Below are positions 54,115 through 62,892 of a DNA stretch of 64,000 bases, piece after piece. Positions within the stretch are counted from its first letter, which is position 1. Each line of letters opens with the position of its first letter. The notes beneath the pieces were generated by a model. It saw only the letters and a program-made list of their open reading frames with translations. It was not told the origin of the DNA and did not search any database. Position numbers and translations under genes: made by a program. The DNA lies in NCBI RefSeq assembly GCF_000621165.1, contig NZ_JHZA01000001.1:62001-126000 (forward strand), written 5' to 3'. This stretch comes from Enterovibrio calviensis DSM 14347. GTDB taxonomy: Bacteria > Pseudomonadota > Gammaproteobacteria > Enterobacterales > Vibrionaceae.

Positions 54115-55674
54115 ATGTCACTTTTCATTCGGTTATGGCTCAGCTTTTTGGTCACACTCGGTATGGTGCTGGTGCTTTTGTACGGCGCCGTACAGTGGAG
54201 TTTTGATAATGGCATGATCCGCTACATTAACGAGCGAGAAGCCGCGACATATACAACATTGACTCACAACCTTGCCAGCTTCCATCAATGGAAAGGCGAT
54301 TTCTCTCAGCTTCGTAATGAACCGTTTTACTGGCGAAAACTGGTGTTACTTTCACAGAGAACAGAGGCTTTTACCCAATTACAATTCAGTGAGTGGGAAG
54401 TTGAAGCGCTATTCGAACAGCCCAAACGTCATCGTCTCCCACCCAAACGCCCTCCTCCAGAAGGAAGGCGTGGACATCTGCCACCGCCCGATCATCACGC
54501 CCCCGCACCGAGAATAGGAGATGCACCGCCTCACAAACGCGGCCTTAAAGGAAGAACAAATGATGTACGAGTCAGTTTACTTTCAGACGCACTTACGCCG
54601 TTGATTGGCCCCTACAAAGAGGACTTTGACACCTTGCCGATCAAGATTGATGACACCGTAGTTGGCTACATTGCCTGGCCACCTTCAAAGGTGCCCGAAG
54701 CGTCTTACGATATTGCATTTGCCGAAAGCCAACGGCACGCGTTTTTGCTTCTTGCCTCTATTGCCCTCGTTCTTGGCGCAGTAGCTGCTTTTTTCTTTTC
54801 CCGCATTTTCACATCACCGATAAACCGTATCGCAGCGACCACCAAGCGGCTGGTTAAAGGCGAGTACCAAACTCGAACCGACGTAAAAGGTACCGATGAG
54901 ATTGGCCAGCTAGCCATTGATATCAATACATTGGCAACCACGTTGGACGCCAATGAAAAAGCCCGACGAGAATGGTTAGCCAATACGGCACACGAACTAC
55001 GCACACCACTTTCCATCATCAAAGGGGAATTTGAGGCGATCATTGATGGTGTTCGCCCTGCCGATAAAAACACTCTCGCTTCCATTGAGGAAGAGGTCGC
55101 GCACCTTCAAACGCTCATTGAAGATCTCTACACCCTCTCGAACGCAGATATCGGTGCGTTTCGTTATGACATGAAGCTGTGTAATCTCGATGACTTGGTG
55201 ACGAACACGGTCGAGCGTTACCGCGCTATTGCCGCAGATAAAAGGATTTCGATAAGCGTACTTCTTTCTGTATCTCCAACATATATCAAGGGAGATGAAA
55301 CACGATTGCATCAGCTGTTGGAAAATCTTTTGAAGAACAGCGAGAAGTACACGGATGCGCCTGGGGAAATCATCGTCACGTTAGCGCGAGAAGCATCAAA
55401 CGTCATCCTAACCATTGATGACACTGCACCTTCCGTTCCCGATGAAGCGTTACCGAGGTTATTTGAAAAGCTGTACCGTGTTGAAACCTCGCGAAACAGA
55501 AGAACGGGTGGTGCAGGGCTAGGGCTCGCTATCGTTAAGAAGATTGTCGAAGCACACAATGGCACGATTATCGCAAAACATTCTGACAAAGGCGGTCTTC
55601 GTGTCACCGTAGCGCTAGAAGTGGCAAGTACATCAGGCAGAGCAGACTTACCTTCATCGCATGGAGAGGTGTAA
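54115..55674 (+). CDS. BaeS-like sensor histidine kinase
   Basis: 519 residues; ribosome binding site AAGGAG 7 nt before the ATG. Helix 1 (LWLSFLVTLGMVLVLLYGAV), periplasmic domain to about residue 200, helix 2 (HAFLLLASIALVLGAVAAFFF), HAMP (SPINRIAATTKRLVKGEYQTR), then the dimerisation His293 in NTAHELRTPLSIIKGE and the ATPase domain (HQLLENLLKNSEKY, GGAGLGLAIVKKIVEAHNG). It works with the response regulator, 0 nt between stop and start. The periplasmic part has an unusual His/Pro-rich stretch at about 103-142 (HRLPPKRPPPEGRRGHLPPP then DHHAPAPRIGDAPPHKRG), possibly a metal-binding site. Confidence 0.93.
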   Translation: MSLFIRLWLSFLVTLGMVLVLLYGAVQWSFDNGMIRYINEREAATYTTLTHNLASFHQWKGDFSQLRNEPFYWRKLVLLSQRTEAFTQLQFSEWEVEALFEQPKRHRLPPKRPPPEGRRGHLPPPDHHAPAPRIGDAPPHKRGLKGRTNDVRVSLLSDALTPLIGPYKEDFDTLPIKIDDTVVGYIAWPPSKVPEASYDIAFAESQRHAFLLLASIALVLGAVAAFFFSRIFTSPINRIAATTKRLVKGEYQTRTDVKGTDEIGQLAIDINTLATTLDANEKARREWLANTAHELRTPLSIIKGEFEAIIDGVRPADKNTLASIEEEVAHLQTLIEDLYTLSNADIGAFRYDMKLCNLDDLVTNTVERYRAIAADKRISISVLLSVSPTYIKGDETRLHQLLENLLKNSEKYTDAPGEIIVTLAREASNVILTIDDTAPSVPDEALPRLFEKLYRVETSRNRRTGGAGLGLAIVKKIVEAHNGTIIAKHSDKGGLRVTVALEVASTSGRADLPSSHGEV

Positions 55675-56367
55675 ATGCACATACTGATTGTCGAAGATGA
55701 GCCTAAAATTTCTCAGTTAGTCGCTGACTATCTGGTTAAATCAAACTATCAAGTCACACAGCTTTATGATGGTGCAAGCGTTAAGCAATGGGTCGCTACC
55801 AACAGCCCTGACCTTATCTTGATGGATTTAATGTTGCCCGTTAAAGATGGCTTAACGCTCTGCAAGGAAATCCGCACCTTCTCCAACGTTCCCATCATTA
55901 TGGTGACGGCACGTGTGGAAGAAATTGATAGATTGATCGGGCTAGAACTCGGCGCCGACGACTATATCTGTAAACCCTTCTCTCCAAGAGAAGTGGTGGC
56001 GAGAGTCAAAACAGTACTTCGACGTGTTCAGCCAAGCGCAAGCGATAGCAACCAAGCAAACGGCGATAACGATCCCCAGCAAACCATTTTGGCCCTCGAT
56101 GAAGTACGACATGACGTGTGTTTTCACAACACCCAAATCGCACTCACCGCCATCGAATTCAATTTACTCCGATTGCTCGCCAGCGAGCCCGGTCGGATTT
56201 TCTCACGCCAGCAGCTGATTGATAATATCTATCAAGATCACCGCGTGGTCAGTGAGAGAACCATCGACAGCCACATCAAAAAGCTACGAAAAAAGCTCAA
56301 CGCTGTGAAGCCAAAAGGAGATCCTGTACAGTCAGTTTACAGTGTCGGCTACAAATTGATGCTTTGA
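55675..56367 (+). CDS. BaeR-like response regulator
   Basis: 230 residues. The receiver has the acidic pair in LIVEDEPKI, the phospho-Asp51 in DLILMDLMLP and the Lys in CKPFSPREV. From about residue 135 an OmpR-type winged helix follows (IALTAIEFNLLRLLASEPG, IFSRQQLIDNIY, SERTIDSHIKKLRKKL). It directly follows the kinase gene and is its cognate regulator. By family, targets would include envelope-stress or efflux genes; none is apparent next to it, unless the DUF302 gene 379 bp downstream. Confidence 0.94.
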   Translation: MHILIVEDEPKISQLVADYLVKSNYQVTQLYDGASVKQWVATNSPDLILMDLMLPVKDGLTLCKEIRTFSNVPIIMVTARVEEIDRLIGLELGADDYICKPFSPREVVARVKTVLRRVQPSASDSNQANGDNDPQQTILALDEVRHDVCFHNTQIALTAIEFNLLRLLASEPGRIFSRQQLIDNIYQDHRVVSERTIDSHIKKLRKKLNAVKPKGDPVQSVYSVGYKLML

Positions 56368-56746
56368 ACAATTTGACCGCGCGCACCTATTGCCACACAA
56401 GCATTTGCAGCCCTAGAAAAAGCACTTAACGTTTTAACGGCACACATCGTTACACGCTTTTATGGGTCTGCGACAGCCGCGGCAATGTGGCGAATTTTGT
56501 AGTCAATTAGTTTCATTAGCACAGACTTACAATGCCTAGTGAAATTTACAAACACCCGTTAGATATCCACCACAAATGCCATTTAATTTTGGCAATCCCA
56601 ATATTCTCTTATGTATTTCAGTGACATTCCGAACAATTTGCTAGTCTATATGTGTCGGCATGCATTACTACTTTATTCAATGGGAAGAAAAGTGGAGCCT
56701 TTTTTATTCGCTATATCGTTCAGGTATTCGCAATAAGGAATAGACT
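56368..56746. other. Intergenic region without a gene
   Basis: 379 bp between the response regulator and the DUF302 gene. I see no coding sequence, RNA or clear terminator. The DUF302 ribosome binding site (AAGGAA) is at its end. Confidence 0.4.
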
Positions 56747-57208
56747 ATGAAATCACCTTTCCGACTAGTCATTGTTCTGGCTGCATTCATTGCTATCCCT
56801 TCTTTCGCTCAAGAAGGCATGGTTCAGATTCAAAGCCAATACAGTGTTCCGGTCACGACAGAACGTCTAATCGTCGCGGCAAAAGCCCGCGGACTCAAAG
56901 TGATTGGACGCGTCAATCATGCTGAAGGCGCACAGAAGGCAGGGTTGAAATTACGCCCAACTGAATTGGTGATCTTCGGCAACCCAAAAGTCGGCACACC
57001 CATCATGGAGTGCAGCCAGTCTGCTGGTATCGATTTGCCGCAAAAAGCACTGATTTGGGAGGATGCCAAGGGTAAAGTTTGGCTAGGCTACAATAGCCCT
57101 AACTATGTCGCACAACGTCACCGGATCGACGATTGCGGATTAACGGTGCAAAAGGTGGAAAAGGCGCTGGTCTCTTTGGCTAAGCTCGCTACTCAACCTT
57201 CGCCTTAG
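56747..57208 (+). CDS. Periplasmic DUF302 protein
   Basis: 153 residues with a signal peptide (LVIVLAAFIAIPSFA, cleavage near Q22). The body VTTERLIVAAKARGLKVIGRVNHAEGAQKAGLKLRPTELVIFGNPKVGTPIMECSQSAGIDLP, shown here only by its core RPTELVIFGNPKVGT, is the DUF302 domain, which has a dimeric alpha/beta fold of unknown role. In other bacteria DUF302 genes lie near redox and metal genes. It is downstream of a two-component system and convergent with EF-G. Confidence 0.88.
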   Translation: MKSPFRLVIVLAAFIAIPSFAQEGMVQIQSQYSVPVTTERLIVAAKARGLKVIGRVNHAEGAQKAGLKLRPTELVIFGNPKVGTPIMECSQSAGIDLPQKALIWEDAKGKVWLGYNSPNYVAQRHRIDDCGLTVQKVEKALVSLAKLATQPSP

Positions 57209-57276
57209 ATTCGACGCAAATGGTTCTTCTTGTTTTAAATCTGTAAGCAGAATCAAAACATAAAGTATCAAACAAC

Positions 57277-57310
57277 AAAAAACCCGCAGGCTTTCGCATG
57301 CGGGTTTTTT
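57277..57310. terminator. Bidirectional terminator between DUF302 and EF-G genes
   Basis: AAAAAACCCGCA at 57277-57288 pairs with TGCGGGTTTTTT at 57299-57310, loop of 10 nt. Confidence 0.93.
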
Positions 57311-57329
57311 TATAGAGAATTGTTAAGAA

Positions 57330-59414
57330 TTACTTCTTAGCATTTTTCTCTTTTTGATCAGCGATTACTTTCTCAGAAACGTTCGCTGGACATGGTGCGT
57401 AGTGTGAGAACTCCATAGAGAACTGACCACGACCAGAAGTCATTGTACGCAGGGTACCGATGTAACCAAACATTTCTGAAAGTGGTACGTCACCCTTGAT
57501 ACGAACGCCAGTAGCGCCAGCTTGCTGATCTTTGATCATGCCACGACGACGGTTAAGGTCACCGATAACATCACCAACGTGATCGTCTGGAGTGAACACG
57601 TCAACGTTCATGATTGGCTCAAGAAGTTGCGCGCCAGCTTTAGGCATAGACTGACGGAATGCGCCACGTGCTGCGATTTCAAATGCTACTGCAGATGAAT
57701 CGACTGCGTGGAAGCCACCGTCAAACAGCTCGATTTCAACGTCAAGAACAGGGAAGCCAGCAAGAACACCGGTATCCATCATGCCTTTGAAGCCTTTCTC
57801 GATTGCAGGCCAGAATTCCTTAGGAACGTTACCACCAACAACCACAGACTTGAAGGTAAAGCCAGAGTTTGGCTCACCTGGTTTCATGCGGTAGTCGATC
57901 TTACCGAACTGACCAGAACCACCAGACTGTTTCTTATGCGTGTAGCTATCTTCAACTTGTTGAGTGATAGTTTCACGGTAAGCAACCTGTGGTTGACCAA
58001 CGATTAGGTCTACGCCGTAAGTACGCTTCAGGATGTCTACTTTGATGTCTAGGTGAAGTTCGCCCATACCTTTAAGGATGGTTTCGCCAGTTTCTTCATC
58101 AGTTTCAACTTGGAACGTTGGATCTTCTGCAACCATTTTACCGATCGCGATACCCATTTTCTCAGAACCGCCTTTGTCCTTAGGAGCAACAGCGATAGAG
58201 ATTACTGGCGTTGGGAAGATCATTGGCTCAAGCGTACACTCGTGCTTAACATCACAAAGAGTGTGACCAGTTTGAACGTTCTTCATACCTACAACAGCGA
58301 TGATGTCACCCGCTTGTGCAGAAGTCAGTTCGTTACGCTCGTCAGCTTGCATCTCAACCATACGGCCGATACGCTCAGTTTTACCTGTTGCTGAGTTAAG
58401 GATGGTGTCACCCTTCTTCATTACACCTGAGTAGATGCGGATGAAGGTAAGCGCGCCGAAACGGTCGTCCATGATTTTGAACGCAAGAGCACGTAGTGGC
58501 TCTTCTGCAGATACGATAGCGTATTCGCCGTTTGGCTCACCAGCTTCGTCAGTCAACGGCTGTGGGTCAACTTCTGTAGGAGAAGGCAAGTAGTCGATAA
58601 CTGCGTCAAGAACTAGTTGCATACCTTTGTTTTTGAACGCAGAACCACAGAACGTTGGGAAGAACGTACAAGTACGAGTACCTGCACGGATACAACGTTT
58701 GATTTCTTCAATAGAAGGCTCTTCGCCGTCCATGTAAGCCATCATTAGTTCGTCGTCTTGCTCAACAGCAGTTTCGATCATTTCTTCGCGGTATGCTTCA
58801 ACATCGTCAACCATGTCCGCAGGAATGTCTTGAACTTCGAAGTTCTCTGGAAGACCTGAGTCATCCCAAACGTACGCTTTACGCTCAAGAACGTCTACTA
58901 CGCCCACGAAGTCATCTTCACGGCCGATTGGCAGAGTCATAACTAGCGGAGTTGCGCCAAGTACTTTCTTAACTTGGTCAACAACGCTGAAGAAATCTGC
59001 GCCCATACGGTCTAGTTTGTTTACGAAAATGATACGTGCAACTTCTGAATCATTCGCGTAACGCCAGTTGGTTTCTGACTGAGGCTCAACACCACCAGAA
59101 CCACAGAATACACCGATACCGCCATCAAGTACTTTCAGTGAACGGTAAACTTCAACGGTGAAGTCAACGTGTCCCGGAGTATCGATAACGTTAAAACGGT
59201 GGTCTTTCCAGAAACAGCTAACCGCTGCAGACTGAATTGTAATACCACGCTCAGCTTCCTGCTCCATGAAGTCGGTAGTAGATTCACCATCGTGAACCTC
59301 ACCAAGCTTGTGGATCTTACCGGTCAGCTTCAGGATACGCTCGGTAGTAGTGGTTTTACCCGCATCAACGTGCGCGAAAATACCAATGTTTCTGTATTTA
59401 CTTAGATCTGTCAT
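57330..59414 (-). CDS. fusA: Elongation factor G, stand-alone copy
   Basis: 694 residues. GTPase motifs: [15 protein letters not shown] (G1), [10 protein letters not shown] (G2), DTPGHVDF (G3) and [10 protein letters not shown] (G4); domains II-V are complete ([51 protein letters not shown]). It moves tRNA and mRNA through the ribosome and helps recycle it. It is not in a str operon with rpsL, rpsG and tuf; a free-standing second copy of this type (EF-G2) is usual in Vibrio. Codon choice is strongly biased to those of highly expressed genes. The promoter has a perfect TATAAT with a GC-rich discriminator. Confidence 0.95.
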   Translation of the reverse strand: MTDLSKYRNIGIFAHVDAGKTTTTERILKLTGKIHKLGEVHDGESTTDFMEQEAERGITIQSAAVSCFWKDHRFNVIDTPGHVDFTVEVYRSLKVLDGGIGVFCGSGGVEPQSETNWRYANDSEVARIIFVNKLDRMGADFFSVVDQVKKVLGATPLVMTLPIGREDDFVGVVDVLERKAYVWDDSGLPENFEVQDIPADMVDDVEAYREEMIETAVEQDDELMMAYMDGEEPSIEEIKRCIRAGTRTCTFFPTFCGSAFKNKGMQLVLDAVIDYLPSPTEVDPQPLTDEAGEPNGEYAIVSAEEPLRALAFKIMDDRFGALTFIRIYSGVMKKGDTILNSATGKTERIGRMVEMQADERNELTSAQAGDIIAVVGMKNVQTGHTLCDVKHECTLEPMIFPTPVISIAVAPKDKGGSEKMGIAIGKMVAEDPTFQVETDEETGETILKGMGELHLDIKVDILKRTYGVDLIVGQPQVAYRETITQQVEDSYTHKKQSGGSGQFGKIDYRMKPGEPNSGFTFKSVVVGGNVPKEFWPAIEKGFKGMMDTGVLAGFPVLDVEIELFDGGFHAVDSSAVAFEIAARGAFRQSMPKAGAQLLEPIMNVDVFTPDDHVGDVIGDLNRRRGMIKDQQAGATGVRIKGDVPLSEMFGYIGTLRTMTSGRGQFSMEFSHYAPCPANVSEKVIADQKEKNAKK

Positions 59415-59794
59415 TGTTCGTCTCTATAAACAATTACTGGCTTATATAAGGGCCGCGATTATAGCAGGCGTTGTCGCGTAAAGAAACATGTAGTGCGCAG
59501 CGAGCCTCGATAAGTTTTTTTCGCCGCTTTTCTGTACACGTTTCAGAGCAAATCACGTCCGTTTCCTCAGGTCTACCCGCCAAACCAAATAAAAACGTGG
59601 CAGCGTAGGTGTTGTTCCTGATTCTGGTTGAGCATTTCGACACAGTTACTGGTTCCAGATCGGCTTTTTTTCAACCACCCGAAACTCTGTTACTCCTCTT
59701 TGATTACGTCCATCTCACAATCGAGATTAACGACTCGTTATTGCGTGAATAAATCCCTATAGTCGGCGCGTATTTATCAACCCGAGGAATTTAC
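59415..59794. other. Intergenic region upstream of EF-G and the acyltransferase
   Basis: 380 bp with divergent promoters. The EF-G promoter is listed separately. The rest contains no credible gene; weak frames on the minus strand lack ribosome binding sites. Confidence 0.45.
59458..59486 (-). promoter_or_regulatory. Promoter of the EF-G gene
   Basis: On the minus strand a perfect TATAAT (59458-59463) follows a weak -35 TTTCTT (59481-59486) with a 17-bp spacer, and CGCGGCCC comes directly after the -10, a GC-rich discriminator as in stringently controlled translation genes. Transcription would start about 37 nt before the ATG. Confidence 0.7.
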
Positions 59795-60877
59795 ATGCCT
59801 TCTGCTCGTATCTCATCGTTGGAGATGGGCCGACTATTAGCCATATTCGCCGTTATCATCATCCATGCAGGACCATTACGCGGCGAAGCATATAGTCAGA
59901 ACATCAATATAGTCTCTGATGCGCTCAATCAACTGTCTCGTTTTGCTGTCCCCTTCTTCTTTCTTTTAACGGGGTACTTTGTACAACCAAAACTGACACA
60001 AGATCCCTTGCATACCTTCCGTCGCTATGCCAAACCACTGATGATTATTTGGCTTGCCTGGAGCGTTATCTATCTACTGTTACCTTTCCGGATGGATGTT
60101 GTCATGAGCGAAGGGTATTTGACAGAACGCAGCGGGTATTGGAATTACTTGTTAGAGGCGCCACTCAATACACTTTTCGAAGGTGGCTTAGTTCACCTTT
60201 GGTATATTCCGGGTCTATTGTGCGCCCTTGGCATTATGGCGTTGCTTATCAAATACAATCAGCAAAGTCTGATGGTGCCGTTGGCGTTGGGTCTTTACGT
60301 GTGGGGACTCGGTGCAGGAAGCTACCAAGTCATTCTTGAAGGCAATGCGCCAATTTTTACCCGCAATGGACCTTTCTTTAGCTTGCTCATGGTGGTTGCG
60401 GGGTTTGAGTTGCGCCGCAGAAACATCACGTTATCTTCAAACATCGCACTCACGATGTTTATCGGAGGTTTGTTAATGTGCCTTGCGGAAGGTGCGTTTT
60501 TGAGTCAATACGATATATGGATGGCGACCCATGACTTCCTGCTTGGCACACCTTTCATGGCCATCGGTATTTTTTGTCTATTGCTGAACAACCCTAAGTG
60601 GGGTAGCTACCCGATTGTATTCACGTTAAGTCAACGAGTCCTTGGCGTATACGTGGCTCACTTCGTAGTAATGATTATACTGTTCAACGTCTTTGGCGCG
60701 AACGGTATAGATGGACCAACAAAGGACATGTTGCTCACCCCGCTCACCCTATTACTTTCATTTGGTTTAGTTATGGCGCTTGAGAAAATGCCGTTCACTC
60801 GTTTCTTAGTGCAAATGGAAAACAAAGGCGCGCATATCGCCTCCAACAACAGCACAGCAAAGACCAAAGCGCAGTGA
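59795..60877 (+). CDS. Acyltransferase 3 family membrane protein
   Basis: 360 residues, about ten membrane helices. The N-terminal signature SSLEMGRLLAIFAVIIIHAGP with the conserved His, then NQLSRFAVPFFFLLTGYF, marks the acyltransferase 3 (OafA/WecH/OpgC) family, which transfers acetyl or other acyl groups to sugars of polysaccharides or glucans. The short cytoplasmic tail ends KGAHIASNNSTAKTKAQ. It stands alone, so the sugar acceptor is unknown. Confidence 0.85.
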   Translation: MPSARISSLEMGRLLAIFAVIIIHAGPLRGEAYSQNINIVSDALNQLSRFAVPFFFLLTGYFVQPKLTQDPLHTFRRYAKPLMIIWLAWSVIYLLLPFRMDVVMSEGYLTERSGYWNYLLEAPLNTLFEGGLVHLWYIPGLLCALGIMALLIKYNQQSLMVPLALGLYVWGLGAGSYQVILEGNAPIFTRNGPFFSLLMVVAGFELRRRNITLSSNIALTMFIGGLLMCLAEGAFLSQYDIWMATHDFLLGTPFMAIGIFCLLLNNPKWGSYPIVFTLSQRVLGVYVAHFVVMIILFNVFGANGIDGPTKDMLLTPLTLLLSFGLVMALEKMPFTRFLVQMENKGAHIASNNSTAKTKAQ

Positions 60878-60915
60878 ATCGCGAAGTGATATCAACGCCC
60901 GCGAAATAGAATACC

Positions 60916-60957
60916 TATATCCAAGCAACCTGAAGACGCTTAGGTATATCTTGGGTA
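60916..60957. repeat. Dispersed intergenic repeat, copy 3
   Basis: TATATCCAAGC at 60916-60926, centre AACCTGAAGAC, and GCTTAGGTATAT at 60938-60949, followed by CTTGGGTA at 60950-60957, which is the inverse of the TACCCAAG seen in copies 1 and 2. Confidence 0.8.
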
Positions 60958-60976
60958 GATATAGAGGTACAAAAAG

Positions 60977-61000
60977 AAAAGTCCGGGCTTCCGGACTTTT
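60977..61000. terminator. Bidirectional terminator between acyltransferase and DUF3081-like genes
   Basis: AAAAGTCCGG at 60977-60986 with CCGGACTTTT at 60991-61000, loop GCTT. Confidence 0.92.
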
Positions 61001-61003
61001 TTG

Positions 61004-61279
61004 CTAGTGGTGGTCATCAACGATTTGGTCGCGCACTAGATTATCAATTTTCTTCAAAAAACTGTCTTTCAAATGGGCCTGATCGTATTTGAGATCATAC
61101 GTGTTATGAAAACCAATGTGCAGTTCAACGCCATTGCCCTTCAAAAAGACGTTGTAGCCATCGTAATCCGTTGATGCCTCGACGCCTTCATAAATCTTCC
61201 CAAACTCGGTGTCTGTCCCTTTTTCCATCACCACTTCAAACGCCGCTAACAACTTGGCTGCATTAAGTTCATTTTTCAT
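61004..61279 (-). CDS. DUF3081-like small protein
   Basis: 91 residues. The sequence AAKLLAAFEVVMEKGTDTEFG, then YEGVEASTDYDGYNVFLKGN and GVELHIGFHNTYDLKY is like DUF3081 proteins of gammaproteobacteria, whose function is unknown; the match is from memory. It is acidic and soluble without a signal peptide. The terminator at 60977-61000 ends 3 nt after its stop codon, so it is monocistronic. Confidence 0.7.
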   Translation of the reverse strand: MKNELNAAKLLAAFEVVMEKGTDTEFGKIYEGVEASTDYDGYNVFLKGNGVELHIGFHNTYDLKYDQAHLKDSFLKKIDNLVRDQIVDDHH

Positions 61280-61723
61280 TGCGCACCTCAGGTATAGATA
61301 GACGCGCCAGTCACGCGTTCAAAGAGATCATCTCGGTTCCCTGTTAACAGTATGATTTTCAAAGAAGACGAAAGCCAAAATGAAAGCGTCAAAGAGTGAT
61401 CAGAAACCATACGACAGCCGCTTTAAATCGGGCTTCTTTAGACATTTAGTACGAATAACTCGTCACTCTCAATGCAAGCGCATCGCAAGTAAGACAGGGT
61501 CAAGCAATTAAAAATAAAGAATATTTTCTTTGATAGGCAGGTGACTTTCTTCACAGAAGTTGTATTTCATATTGGCGATTTGCCCACCTTTGGATCATAG
61601 CTAATTCACTAAGTTGTAAAAAAAACGAAACGAGATATTCGTAACGTTCGATGCAGAACGTGCTGATTTGGCTCTGAGCAGCAAGGAAGACGCCTACGCT
61701 GTACCCATCAAAAGGAACGAAAA
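61280..61723. other. Intergenic region upstream of the ABC transporter
   Basis: 444 bp without a gene. It holds the divergent promoters of the DUF3081-like gene and the transporter operon. AAAAGGA at 61708-61714 is the ribosome binding site of the substrate-binding protein. I see no riboswitch-like structure. Confidence 0.4.
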
Positions 61724-62788
61724 ATGAATAGCTTAAAGATCACTACTGCGCTCGCAGTAGGAACCTTACTCTCTGCACCCGTCGCGAATGCCGAAACATT
61801 GAGATTGTTGACTTGGGGTGGATATGCACCGCAGGAAGTGATTGACCAGTTTGAGAAAGAAACCGGCATAGACGTGAAAGTGACCAAATCAAACAACGAA
61901 GACATGATCTCAAAACTTCGTGCAACACGAGGGGCGGGGTTTGATCTCGTTCAACCTAGCCAAGACCGTATTACTGGTGCACAGCGTGATTTTGGGATCT
62001 ATCAACCTATCGACATGAGTAAAGTAGACACTTCACTGCTTATTCCATCTATGGTTGATGCAACAAAGAAGAACACGGCATTAGACGGTGAAGTTTATGG
62101 TGTTCCGCACATTTGGGGTACTAGCGGACTCGTCATTAACACAAAAGATGCTGGCGTTATTAAAGACTATACCGACCTTTGTAACGATCAGTTTAAAGGA
62201 AAGGTTTCTTACCGTCTTAAACGTCCTACCTTGATCGGCTTCGCTTTCGCCATGGGTGAAGACCCGTTTGCTGCATACAATAATCCTGAAGAGTACAAGG
62301 CCATTTTGGATAAAGTCGAAGCCAAATTGGTCGCATGTAAGCCAAACGTAAAAGCATATTGGTCTGGCGGTGATGAGCTACTTAACCTTGTCCGCTCGGG
62401 TGAAGTTGTGGGCGCAATGGCATGGGATGCTGGCGGCTGGAAGGTGAATCGTGACAATCAGGACATCAACTTTGTCGCGCCAGCATCAGGGGCTCTGGGT
62501 TGGATAGATACCTTTGCCATTCCGAAAAAATCCAAAGCAGTCGATGCGGCATATCAATGGATCAACTTTGTGAACCAACCAGAAGTGGCCGCAAAGATCA
62601 CTGAGTCAGCAGGTAATTTCACCGCCTCGAAAGGCGCAGATAACTTCGTTAACGACACAGCCAAGGCGCAATTCCAAACCAGCTTCCCACAAGCAGATAT
62701 CGATAACATCAAATGGTATCCGACCGTGCCTGCTGGGTTGGAAGAAATGGAAGGTTTGGTTCTCGACCGTGTGAAGGCAGCCAACTAA
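61724..62788 (+). CDS. PotD-like periplasmic substrate-binding protein
   Basis: 354 residues with a signal peptide (LKITTALAVGTLLSAPVANA). The mature start ETLRLLTWGGYAPQEVIDQFEKETGIDVKV, given here by its core RLLTWGGYAPQEVIDQF, is typical of polyamine-type binding proteins (PotD/PotF group), as is WGTSGLVINTK. The acidic residues that bind polyamines in E. coli PotD cannot be placed with certainty, so the ligand may be another cation such as a betaine or opine. A terminator lies between this gene and the ATPase gene 104 bp later. Confidence 0.88.
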   Translation: MNSLKITTALAVGTLLSAPVANAETLRLLTWGGYAPQEVIDQFEKETGIDVKVTKSNNEDMISKLRATRGAGFDLVQPSQDRITGAQRDFGIYQPIDMSKVDTSLLIPSMVDATKKNTALDGEVYGVPHIWGTSGLVINTKDAGVIKDYTDLCNDQFKGKVSYRLKRPTLIGFAFAMGEDPFAAYNNPEEYKAILDKVEAKLVACKPNVKAYWSGGDELLNLVRSGEVVGAMAWDAGGWKVNRDNQDINFVAPASGALGWIDTFAIPKKSKAVDAAYQWINFVNQPEVAAKITESAGNFTASKGADNFVNDTAKAQFQTSFPQADIDNIKWYPTVPAGLEEMEGLVLDRVKAAN

Positions 62789-62805
62789 TTTAACCGTTTC
62801 CCATC

Positions 62806-62834
62806 ACGGCCTGTGGTTCACACAGGCCGTTTTT
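62806..62834 (+). terminator. Internal terminator between the binding-protein and ATPase genes
   Basis: ACGGCCTGTG at 62806-62815 pairs with CACAGGCCGT at 62821-62830, loop GTTCA, followed by TTTT. Confidence 0.88.
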
Positions 62835-62892
62835 ATCACATTCTTTGCTAATAAGAATCGTGACCTAGCAAGAACCAACTGGCGGTACGCTC

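Noticed and set aside
57330-59414. EF-G gene as part of the str ribosomal operon
   Set aside because: It is flanked by DUF302 and an acyltransferase gene, with its own promoter and terminator.
59434-59643. A 69-codon minus-strand frame upstream of EF-G
   Set aside because: It spans the EF-G promoter (TATAAT at 59458-59463) and has no ribosome binding site.
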